From: Patagioenas fasciata
Taxonomy: Eukaryota > Chordata > Aves > Columbiformes > Columbidae
Assembly (NCBI RefSeq): GCF_037038585.1
Contig: NC_092521.1
Location: 107,958,105-108,022,104 of the forward strand
Reading direction: 5' to 3'
DNA: 64,000 nt
The position numbers were made by a program, and so were the translations under genes. The notes beneath the pieces were generated by a model. The model did no database searches, was not told the origin of the DNA, and saw nothing but the letters and a program-made list of their open reading frames with translations. Shown one piece after another: positions 13,109 to 23,166 of the stretch. How positions within the stretch are numbered: the stretch's first letter is position 1; each line of letters starts with the position of its first letter.

Positions 13109-13680
13109 TTGCAGAAGCAAGAAGCCCTTGGGAAATGTAGCCCAGGGAACAGCAGAGCTCAATCCTGCTACAAAAGTGGACTAAGTAAGAGAGTCCACGG
13201 GCACCAGTGGTGCCTTCAAGGTGCAAGAGCAGCAGGCAAGAGTGGAGCTGAAAGGCCCTGAGGAGCCCTGACAAGCAGCTGTGCTCAGTGCTGCAGAGGA
13301 CAAGAAGCAACCCCTGGGAGTCACCCTTGAGGCCCCCTGGGAGTCTCAAAAGCTTCCTCCCCCACAGATGCAGGGCACAAGAGCCACCTTCATGGAGCAC
13401 AAGCAGCAGCCACCCAGACAAAATGGCCCAAAGGGGCCCTTGCATGGGGCCACGCTCAGTGCTGCAGAGGAACGCAAAAAACCTGCAGGGACACTTCCTA
13501 GCTCACTGTGGTGGACAAAAAGCCTTCTTCCTCCCAGTTGCAGGGCACGAGAGGCTGCCTTCGTGGTGCATGAGCAGCAGGTAGTAACCAAACCAAACGG
13601 GAGCAGAGAAGCCCTGACAAGGGGTCATGCTCAATGCTGCAGAGGAAGGCAAAAAATTCCCAGGGATCAGTGCCAATCTG
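13109..13680. repeat. Degenerate tandem repeat, unit about 171-175 bp, three copies plus a partial
   Basis: The anchor GCTCAGTGCTGCAGAGGA recurs at 13283, 13454 and (as GCTCAATGCTGCAGAGGA) 13629, spacings 171 and 175. Each unit then has a CTTCCTCCC-like block, GCAGGGCACAAGAG or GCAGGGCACGAGAG, a TTC-TGG-GCA-GAGCAGCAG block, and AGCCCTGACAAG or a related sequence. An earlier diverged unit begins near 13109 (TTGCAGAAGCAAGAAGC). The second unit and most of the third are open in one plus-strand frame with a 57-residue period. I do not recognise the family. Confidence 0.8.
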
Positions 13681-14480
13681 CCAATTCTTTCCTGACCCCA
13701 GCACTGGTGATCAGCTGTTCCCTGAGCATGTGAGCAAGACCTAACTCCTCATCTCACAGTTGATCACACCACCCAGGAGATGCCCAAGCCCTGTCCTCCC
13801 TCAACCTGGAGCCATCTCAGGGGCTACAGAGCAACCAACTGCCCCCAGCTTTATCTGGCTTTGGGGAAAGAAGCCTTCCCACACCCAGCACGTCACCAGT
13901 GGCTGCTCCAGATGGGACCCCGGCAACATCTCTGCATCCCATTTCTTACAGCTGCTGCCCCTGGCTCTGTAGGGGATGACGACAATGAGCCCCTGCAGTG
14001 CTCCTCAAGTAGGCATTGCCTTGCTCTTGCCACTGCTCTCCAGCTGAAAACGATTTCTGTCCCTCAGATGAGGTTTGAAGTTGGCCCTTCCTGGGGAACT
14101 GACCTTGCAGTAGAGAATCTCCAGCAGCCTTGTCCAGCCTCCTGTGGTCTTCATTCTCAGCCCCCACCAAGTGACTCCACTGGCTCCTCAAGGACTTGCT
14201 CTCAGATGACTTCAGGCTGCCCCCGGGTCAGCTCTGTCAGCTGACACGGGAGTATGGTCCTTCTTATCCTGTGCCGGGGCATTGTGACTGCTGCGTTGCC
14301 GGGTGGTTGCACTGTGACATGGGGGTGACAGGGCCTCCCCTGTGCAGCCCTGCCCATCGCCATGCTTCAGAGTTAGGCCTTTGTGGTGCTGCTCCCAGGC
14401 AGCCCCTGTGCCAAAGAGGCCCCGGGGGCTGTCCCTGCCCTTGGTGGCCAGGCATTGGGCACAGCTGCTGAGCAGCCCTG
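13681..14480. other. GC-rich island of unknown nature, possibly an old LTR or LINE-unrelated repeat
   Basis: Strongly GC- and CAG/CTG-rich compared with all surrounding DNA, continuing from the tandem repeat. Contains GTGACATGGGGGTGACAGGG, GCTGCTCCCAGGCAGCCCC and GGTGGCCAGGCATTGGGCAC, which look like repeat text from bird genomes. I cannot show matching ends, a primer-binding site or a target duplication. Open frames on both strands look like composition artefacts. A retroviral LTR fragment is one possibility, unproven. Confidence 0.4.
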
Positions 14481-15929
14481 TACATTAATCTGTACATTCA
14501 GACTGTGCAAAGAAGGGCATTGATACCATAGACATTCCTTTGGCTGTGGGCATGCCAGAGGGGAATGAAAGGCATTTGGTTCCCTTTGCATAAACTTTGC
14601 AGAGACACAGACAGCATGCAGGATTTTCTCCCAATTCCTTACAGACGCACCAAGGGACATCTGCTACTAGCCTGATTATGGTGAGGTTGTCCTCTTGGAA
14701 TGAGAACCTGAATTGTTTTGTGTTCTCGACCATCTTTTTCCTTGCACTTCAGTAGCTCTTCTCCTTCACCCTTGTTACCTTTCTTGAAAGTGATGGCAGC
14801 CTTCTCAGCCTTTGTCTTGCTCTTGCTACTAACCATCTTCTTTCTTCTGTTAACTCTTTGCTGAAGCTCTTGCAACCCATGGGAATACATGCTTTCCCAG
14901 CCGTTTCTGAATGCAAAAATCCCACAAGTGGCAGCAACTAAGCAATGTCAGCTAACTGCTTAGCAAGCCTGTCACTTCTCTCATGGCCTAAGCATATCAC
15001 TCGGGATCACCTACTGCTCAAATTCTAGGAGGGATTTTGAACCAGCTATTTTCTTTCTATTTGAATCTCTGCCTATTTTCCTCTGAGATCCTGTTGTAAA
15101 ATAGAATTGATTTGGAAATAGAAAGCAAGCCAGATTCTTGGTCCCAGATGTGATTTTCCTGGCAATGGAAACAGCCTTTGGGGTAAAGATAGCAAGCTCC
15201 ATGCACTAGACAGTAACCACTAACACTTAGTACGAGTTAGGTCAAAAGATCCAAGAGTTACCATTCTGATTCCTTATTAATGCACACAGCTGTTAAGAAC
15301 TGGACACTGCGGTTGCTTTCTTCGTTAAAACACCCTAAATATTCCTCCAGATTTAGCCACTGGAGCTGTATTAAATCAGCAGCGTTGCCTCCCACGCACT
15401 GTTCTCTACCCTTCTATCTAGTACACCAAAATAATAATGGAAGATCACACTTTGAATGGAGAAGACAAACAAAAAAAGATTAAATTTTCACATCCAAAGC
15501 ACACAGCAGTGACAGAATCCCTCCTCCTTCTGCCACAGCACATGAAGGAAAATCCACTTTTATTCTTAGAATCTTACATTTCTTAGACTCTTTGAAAAGT
15601 TGACACTAGATTTTATTTTCAAATTAAACCAGATCTGCCATTTGTTTAAAGACCACAATACATATCTAGCAGTATGATGTCATCAGGTGACAGTTTCTTC
15701 TCAGTTTAGTACCTAGGCCAATCTGGTTTATATTGAATTAGGGTGGCTGATACCTCTTGGATCAGGTGAACACAGTTTCAAATGAGCCAGAACTGGTCAA
15801 GAATTTGCACCAAATATGGCAATCAGATTGAAATAGACATGTTTTTCAAAAAGTCTAAATTTTTCTATGTGATTTCCAAACTCAAGTTTTGAAATTTGCT
15901 TTGAAGTTTGTTTAAATTTAAAGTAAAAT
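14481..15929. other. Gene-free sequence between GC-rich island and CR1 tail
   Basis: Base composition falls back to AT-rich. A Lys/Glu-rich minus-strand frame at 14639-14890 has no recognisable domain. Nothing else is supported. Confidence 0.45.
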
Positions 15930-16029
15930 AACAGAATCACAGAATATTAGGGATTGGAAGGAACCTCAAAATATCATCTAGTCCAATCCCCCTGCTGGAA
16001 CAGGAACACTTAGATGAGGCTACACTACA
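15930..16029 (-). mobile_element. CR1 3' tail fragment, minus orientation
   Basis: AACAGAATCACAGAATATTA, GGATTGGAAGGAACCTC and CATCTAGTCCAATCCCCCTG: about 100 bp of the reverse-complement CR1 tail. It lies just past the RAMP3 3' end. Confidence 0.85.
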
Positions 16030-16109
16030 TGTAGAAAAGAAAATTATTTGGTTTTGGCCACACAAAATGCTTAACCAAACAACCTTTTGGATCAAATGAA
16101 TGGGTTGTA

Positions 16110-16124
16110 TTTTTTTTTTTTTTT
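16110..16124. repeat. Poly(T) run, 15 T
   Basis: Simple homopolymer, near the CR1 tail at 15.9-16.0 kb and downstream of the RAMP3 3' end. Confidence 0.9.
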
Positions 16125-16737
16125 ATTTCACCACTAGTTTTGGTGGGCCAAAACATTTTAATGCAGAAAGTAATAGTTAAGTAGAAAAATAAATCAAAAT
16201 CCTTAGTACTTATGTCATTCTTCTTTTATGAAGAGCAATTTTATGCTAGCATCTAAAGAATAAAAAAGTAATTTTGGAAAAAAACATACAGGGAACACCT
16301 TAGAAAATTAATTATTCTAACACCAGGATAATGAAAAAACAAGCCAATGCCTTCAACCCTTGTGAAAGGATATGAAAACAAACCAATATGGGTACAGGTG
16401 TTATTTATCTAACTAAATATAAACAATTACTGTAAGGGGGACACGGCTAATTTGATCCAAGCTTAGAAACACTTCACACACAGACAAACCTAAATCTCAA
16501 ACACTGAGCCAGGATTTTAAAGGAGAAAAATCTAACTAGCAGAGGTATGAAACACCATTACTCGGCCATTCAACCTGTGTTTTTTTAATGTGCATAAGGT
16601 ATGGAAAAGAGTCACTTGTAACAGCAATTGCTCACTTGTAATAGAAGAGCATTTGACTGAAATGCATTTTATAAAATGACAGAAAATAAAGGTGTACAAC
16701 ACAAACATGGAAGTTGTTTTACTTTGGGCATATGATA

Positions 16738-16743
16738 TTTATT
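16738..16743 (-). terminator. RAMP3: Candidate poly(A) signal AATAAA, distal
   Basis: Second canonical AATAAA in the RAMP3 direction, about 190 nt beyond the first. Either or both could be used. Confidence 0.35.
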
Positions 16744-16904
16744 TAAACTGTTACATAGGAATAGCTTTATACAATAAGATTTCTGAGTAGAATTTTTTCT
16801 CTTTCCTCCTGTGTCTGTTCCAATCCTTAATGTCCATACTTTAGTTTCCACACTCTACATGGGATGAAGAATTATTTATGTACAAACTTGAACTCTGAAA
16901 GGCA

Positions 16905-17713
16905 CCTCAATCAGCATGACACCTTTATATTTATTTGTAGGATATCCCTTGCACAAAGAGAAGTGAGAGCGGGGAGTATACATTGAACACAAGTCAATTA
17001 GAATAGTCATTAAAGAATAAGAAAAATTAAAAATCTGGCATATGAAAGTCCCTTAGTATATTTATAATCAAACATTTTTTTCTCACATTTTCCTGCTCTG
17101 TAACATAAAACCTGTATATCTTCCCAGAGTTTGTTTGTAAGCCATACAATTCCAAATAGCCATGCTTAAAGGCATTTTATGAACTGTTTTACAACATGGC
17201 ATGATAATTTCCCTGTGGAGATAGTCACTGGACACAAATCGTTCCTTTGTCAGGACAATACTTCAAGTTCTTGATAATGTTTCTTATTAGCTTCCGGGAA
17301 AAGCTGCCACTTGGTTACATCCATGTTCAGTTCCTTTGCCAGTCATCTATCCAATTCACAAGGTTCACAGACGAAAACCTCGAGTGTCCTGCACAAAAAC
17401 TCAACAGATATCATCTCCTCCGCAGTCAGTGTTACACCATGCATACATACACGAGCTGCCTGTGAATTCCGTGCTGATGAGGCCTAATGGAAGCAGAAAG
17501 CTTTGCACCAGCAACGTCGATGACCAAGCTCAGAAACAGTGACTTTCAGCAGCAGGCAGTCTTTGCTCTCGGAAGCCTTGTCTCTGTCTCAGCATCTCAC
17601 AAGTTCCATTTCAGCAGATTTGAAATACTTATGTTGAGTTTCGCTCTTCATCCTCCTTTCTTAAGAGTTTTTGGAAGAAGGAAATGGAGAAAAAGAAAGT
17701 CCAGAGGAACAAC
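16905..17713 (-). other. RAMP3: Probable RAMP3 3' untranslated region
   Basis: Sequence directly after the RAMP3 stop codon on the minus strand. The first AATAAA met in this direction is at 16935-16930, about 780 nt past the stop; the next is at 16743-16738. The lower boundary given here assumes use of the first signal with cleavage about 25 nt later. This is inferred; there is no transcript evidence in the window. Confidence 0.5.
16930..16935 (-). terminator. RAMP3: Candidate poly(A) signal AATAAA, proximal
   Basis: TTTATT on the plus strand reads AATAAA in the RAMP3 direction. It is the first canonical hexamer after the stop codon. Moderately T/G-rich sequence follows in the sense direction. 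Use is inferred. Confidence 0.45.
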
Positions 17714-17969
17714 TTACACCAGGATATCACTTCTCTTGCTGCACCATACTACCAAGGTTATCATGGCACATGTCAACATGACTGGGATCAAGATGAGAGT
17801 TATGAGAATTTCATCTGGTGGATCTTCCCAGTGAACCTTTTCTGAAGTACAGTTTGAAAAAAACTGTTTATGAATTCCAGTAATAAAGCCTTCTGTGAGG
17901 GGATTTGGCCAAAAGCAACTCGCATTCTTGGCTTCATGTTCTGTACACTGAGTAAAGTTGTCATAATAC
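17714..17969 (-). CDS. RAMP3: RAMP3 last coding exon (exon 3): ectodomain half, transmembrane segment, short tail
   Basis: Encodes the second half of receptor activity-modifying protein 3, a single-pass partner of class B GPCRs (calcitonin receptor and calcitonin receptor-like receptor) that creates adrenomedullin and amylin receptors and controls their trafficking. The exon opens after a pyrimidine-rich tract and CAG (acceptor at 17970-17971), completes a split Met codon, then reads 84 residues to TAA at 17714-17716. Visible hallmarks are WPNPL, EGFITGIH, QFFSNCT and EDPPDE just before a membrane span of about 22 residues (ILITLIL to LVVW), then a tail CSKRSDILV. Three cysteines lie in the ectodomain part. 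Sequons are NFT, NAS and NCT. The match to RAMP3 is clearly better than to RAMP1 or RAMP2: EDPPDE, FFSNCT and the SKR tail. The tail differs from the human one (see findings). Family assignment is from remembered human sequence, not a search. Confidence 0.95.
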
Positions 17970-18705
17970 CTAGGAGAAGAAAATGAAGAGAAGTTTAAAT
18001 AGAACACATGCATACTACACTTAGAGAAAGCCATACAGAATCTATAAGAGTGGGTCTATAATGTAGATACTCTGCTGAAGGACCTTTAATGGAGGCTGTG
18101 GGTACCAAATCCTGCCCAGGAGCCAGGAGAACTGACTCACACATACTCATACAACTGAGAGACTTCATGTGAAATACTGAAATCGTGGATGGATGGTGGT
18201 CAAAACCCAGTATTTTGGATGCTGTTACTACAGCCAGGACCTCCTAATGCCACTTAAGTAGAATAAGAACTTCCTCACTAGAGACATCTACGCTGTCTTT
18301 AAAAAACATACACACAAATGTGCCAAGAACAAGACATTCTGAGCAAAAGATGGATAATTCATACCTCGTCCATCATTGGGTATGATGTTCTGGCAAAAAC
18401 GATGATGTGACTCTGGGACTGAGCCACAACATTCAGTATTGTGTAACAATTTAAACTCTGTTGTACCGTCAGGCAGCAAGAAGATAATGGTAAAATAAAT
18501 ACACAGAAAGTTAGCTTTTGACAATCTTTATCTTCTTGTCTCCAGCAAATGGCCAGCAGGAAAAAAAAAATCCTAATTACACATGTTCACAATGCTCATG
18601 AAAGACTGGAAACCCCCTGTAATTCCTAACACTTCAACACAGCATGTGCCGAAATTTGCCTGTCCAAGTAAAACTTATATTTATGAGAATTGGCCACCCG
18701 GCAGG

Positions 18706-18724
18706 AAAAAAAAAAAAAAAAAAA
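18706..18724. repeat. Poly(A) run, 19 A
   Basis: Uninterrupted A run in RAMP3 intron 2, preceded by GGCAGG. A similar GGCCAGCAGG plus A10 lies at about 18550. No retrocopy is visible next to either. Confidence 0.9.
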
Positions 18725-20329
18725 GGAAAAATAAAAGCCTAAATGAGTAATTGTATGGGTTTTGTGGTGTTATCATAAGCCAAGGAAACTCAGGAAGTGA
18801 ATGGAGCATGGGGGAGGAGATCAGAAATTAAGAAGACGAAGAATGTCTGGTCAGTACCTGAATAGGATAAGACATAAGGAAGCCGAATTATTATCTGATG
18901 CATTTTTAAATATTTTTTTCAGTCCTGTGTGACTCAATAAACTCACTTCAAAGGTAAATTAAATATAGAGATGAGAGAGCAAGAAACCACATGACACCCC
19001 AAGGAACAGCATCCTGCACTAGTAGCTAAAGGCCTTTCCTTCCTTTTCAGTACATATAAATACAGTAACTCCTGATGAATGACTCATTCTGATATTAAGT
19101 ACTACAGGTGACTAATGCTGACTCAATCCTTTGCTGTGAAGTAGTAGAGGAAAGATATTCAGTGTCTGGGTCAAGACTGAAGTCCACTGTCTATTGCCTG
19201 CCTTTCAGAGGAAATGTCTGCCTGCCCATGCTACAAGCACACAGGTTGAGAACACAGGCTGCTGCTGAGCATCTATGTTCTCAGGGCTGTGTTCACAGAA
19301 GAAGAAAAGGCTTCACACAAAAGTCCTTCTGCAACCTCCTCACAGTCCTCAAGGAGTCTGAGCTGATGCTGCTTTATTCATAACCAAATACACTGAATGA
19401 TCTGACAAGTCCACACCCAGATACTCTGGCACACAGATGCACATATGCACAATGTATGTATATTTTAAGCAAAGCAGCTAGAAAGGAAACTTTTGTAACA
19501 ATGTCAGCAGCTACAGGGAAACAACAGGAAATAAGTTAAAAATAAAATAGAAATCTTAGTGTTTGTTATTTTACTAGGGTCATTCTTCCATATGACCTAG
19601 TAGCATCCATTCTTTGTGTCCTTGGACTAAATTAGAAGCTGAAGATGTCTAGCTGAATATGGGAGCGACAGTCCCTGAGGACCTGAAGAATAATACATCT
19701 AAAGGCACGCCCACAAGGTTTAAACGGACTACAATGCAGAGACAGTGGAGCTAGCATCCAGTTGCCCAGACAGGTCAGTGTCCTCTGGCACAGACACCAG
19801 GCAGGGCTTCAGAGAGCATCAGACTCCGCTCCAGCCCTGCTCTAGGCCATGCTCTGGTGAGCAAGCTGTTCCCATCAATGGTTGCTTCAGCTCCCTGCTG
19901 CCACAGCCACCTCAGTTCGCCCATCTCTTCATGGAGAATGACAAAAAACAACAACCTGAGCAGACTTCATGTAAAAGTAATTATATAAAACCTTTCTTTT
20001 TTTCTGTTTTTCCTAGGTGTAAAATCCTATAGGAAGTCCAGTGTTCTTGCAAGAATTATGTAGATTTTTTTTCATAAATGTTAGATGGTGTAAACAAAAA
20101 CATTTCCACTCATTTTGCATTTCAAGTACAACACAGTTAGAAAAATCTGGTTAAAAGTTGACAAAAGGCCAGATAAAACTAATTAGGGAATTATGTTGTA
20201 TTGGAAAGCCTGAATCCCTAAGAGCCAAGCTAGAATAAAAATGTTGTCTTAATAGTTTGAATTCCTTACAATTTTCCCTTAATACCCTTTCCCTCAAGAA
20301 AAAAAAAAGCTACCTGCACAATAACTGCT

Positions 20330-20720
20330 TTTTCACACAATTGTGAGAAGGTGGATAAACAAGCCTCAGCTAATTGACAATTACATGTCTGCCAGTATAG
20401 TTCAATTCAGTTAAATATTTATGTAACTTAGCAATTTAGAGTTTATGCACAGCAACAGAAAGTTCATGTAATAAAAGTCCTCTGCATGGTACAAGGTAAC
20501 AGCTGCCTAGGAACGGAGCAACTCATTAATATGGCACAGGCATTTTGCAATTGATCAATTCATTTGCAAATTGTTGGGCTTTTTTAAGAGAGAGGTAGGG
20601 GTTAATAGTTATTTAATTCCAATTCAATTCTCCTATGCTTAATTTTCTTATGCCTTACATAATTCTCTTTAATCAAATGGTAAACGCTAGAGTAGGAAAC
20701 CTTTTCATTCTGTATAATAA
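20330..20720. promoter_or_regulatory. Candidate intronic regulatory element (inference only)
   Basis: Repeat-free, AT-rich intron 2 sequence about 2.4 kb from the last exon. It has inverted homeodomain cores TAATTGACAATTA (20371-20383), a palindromic octamer-like ATTTGCAAAT (20572-20581), and clustered AATTG/CAATT words. Could equally be ordinary AT-rich intron. Confidence 0.2.
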
Positions 20721-21196
20721 AATTACTATCACAAAGATGCCCTAGCCTGTGACTGGAGGTACTTCAACACAAATGCATAAAAATTACACGCTTTGTGAAA
20801 GGAAGGAATAAGAAATGACATTTTCTACTTACTCCCAGAACAAGTAATGGGAGCACAGTACAGAAGCACAAGCTCCTTCACCTCTCATATTATAAAGAGG
20901 TACGGAAAGATTATTCTCTGTGCTCAGTCACATTTTCATCTCTTTCAGGTTAGCTACAAGGACCATGGTTAGCTAATAATCAGAAAAGGTAAATTCACTG
21001 GGAGCAAGGACACAAGCTTTCTGAACAGGCCTGAAGAATTAATGCATCTATGAGTTTCAACTCTGTTCAGGAGACCAGTACCAAAACCAAAAAACTAAGC
21101 ATATTCTAAGCACCAAAATTCATATAAATACATGCTTTCTCCTGATAAGCTCAGGAGAATCATTTTACGTTTTACTGAGGAACCACCTACTTCGTT

Positions 21197-22268
21197 ATAG
21201 AACCACAGAATATCCTGAGTTGGAAAGGACAGACAAGGATCATCAAGTCCAACTCCTGTCCCTGCATATGACAACTCCACAGTTCATGCCATGTGTCTGA
21301 GGGTGCTGTCCAGTCTCTTCTCGAACACGGTCAGGCTTGGGGCCGTGACACCTCCCTGGGGAGCCTGTTCCAGTGCTCCAGCACCCTCTGGGTGAAGAAC
21401 CTTTTCTTCATGTCCAACCTAAACCTCCCCTGGCACATCTTCCTGCCATTCCCTCAGGTTCTATCATTGGTCACCAGAGAGAAGAGATCAGCACCTGACC
21501 CTCCTTCTCCCCTTGTGAGGAAGCTGTAGCCACCATGAGGTCTCAGTCTCCTCCAGGCTGAACAAACCAAGTAACTTTAGTTGTTTCTCATACCACTTCC
21601 CCTCCAAACCCTTCACCAACTTTGTGGCCCTCTTCTGGACACTCTCCAGTAGCTTTATATTCTTTTTATCCTGTGGCACCCAGAACTGCACACAGTGCCA
21701 CAGGTGAGGCCGCACCAGTGCAGAGCAGAGCAGGACAATCACCTCTCTCGCCCGGCTGGCAATGCTGTGCTGGATGCACCCAGGACACAGTTGCCCATCT
21801 TGGCTGCCAGAGCACACTGCTGGCTCATGTTCAACTTGCCATGGACCAGAACCCCCAGATCCTTCTCCAAGGAGCCGCTTCCCAGCATCTCACCCCCAGT
21901 CTGTGTGTACAGTCAGGGTTGCCATGTCCCAGGTGCAAAATCAGACACTTAGCCGTGTTGAACTTCACGCGATTGATGATTGCACAGTTCTCCAATTTGT
22001 CCAGATCCCTCTGCAGGGCCTCTCTGCCCTCAAGAGTGTCAACAGCTCCTCCCAATTCTGTGTCATTGGCAAACTTACTTAGTATTCTCTCAAGTCCTGA
22101 GTCTAAGTCATTTATAAAGACATTGAAGAGTGCTGGCTCTAGGACGGATCCCTGCAGAACCTGCTAGTGACTGTTTGCCAGCCCAATAAAACCCCATTTA
22201 CTAGAACCCTTTGAGCCCAGCCCATCAGCGAACTGCTCACCCACTGTATTGTGTGTTTATCCAGATGG
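21197..22268 (-). mobile_element. CR1 LINE, 5'-truncated, minus orientation
   Basis: Begins on the plus strand with the reverse complement of a CR1 tail (ATAGAACCACAGAATATCC) and runs about 1.07 kb. Reverse-strand pieces give the block [43 protein letters not shown] and, further up, a LILHLGHGNPD segment. The FADD block itself is not clearly retained. It is the main CR1 copy inside the RAMP3 intron that lies in the same direction as the gene. Confidence 0.9.
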
Positions 22269-23141
22269 TCATATGGCATATTGTTGAAAATACTTTCAGA
22301 GAACATGAAAAATACTTAATTCATCTTTGGAGCAATCTCTGAGCTGTGACACATTTGTCTTGAAAGACAATTTTCAATATTCTAGAATAATACTTTCAGA
22401 GCACAAACATGTTTTCTCCAGTACTTATGTTTCCACCAAGACAGATAATAACAATCATGTGGTTAGTTTTTCTAAAAAGTGTGTAAAGTTTTATTTTGTG
22501 AGTTATTTTACTCATGAGAAAACACATTTATAGATATTTACCAAGAACCTGGACAACAGGCAGTTATTATTAGGAATACTAATGCACACATTTGCCTTAA
22601 TGGGACAGTGCTTCATGGAGTGTCCATTCAAACTATTTAGACAGCTGAATGCCTCACCCATCTCAGGGTACTCAGTTGCCTACCACTCAGGCACTGTTCA
22701 GTATAAGTGGGGGCTTGAATCTCAACCATGGTTTCCTACAGGAAGGAATGTGATAAATTATTGCTCTTTTCCACAATAACAATGCACAAAAAAAACTGCA
22801 GAGACGTCTGGTTTACAAATACATGAAAAAATACAACTCCCTCCTCCAAGAAAACAAATCACTTGTTTCATTAAGAGTTTCAACAAATGAGAACTTTCTG
22901 AAGAAAAATTGTTCTTCCAAAAAATCCCAAACAATTCTCAAAAAGCAGAGTCCTATATGTCATATTACTGAAGACAAACTTTTGAAGACATTCACTGGCT
23001 GCAGCCAGTAGACCCAGCAGCAGTTCCAGTAACAGAATTTTGCCACCTCTCCAGAACTCATGGATAGACTACTCCAGAGACACTCTGCACACATGCAGTC
23101 AAGGATGTTCAGTCATTGCTTAATGAGAGGGTCATAAATTA

Positions 23142-23166
23142 AAAATAAATAAATAAATAAATAAAT
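23142..23166. repeat. (AAAT)n microsatellite
   Basis: About six uninterrupted AAAT units. Likely length-polymorphic. Confidence 0.95.

Noticed and set aside
13104..13591. Overlapping open frames on both strands in the GC-rich tandem repeat as a real gene
   Set aside because: GC-rich repeats lack stop codons in several frames by composition. Reported as a repeat and a finding, not as a gene.
14639..14890. Lys/Glu-rich minus-strand frame as a nuclear protein exon
   Set aside because: Low-complexity composition, no domain, no splice context.
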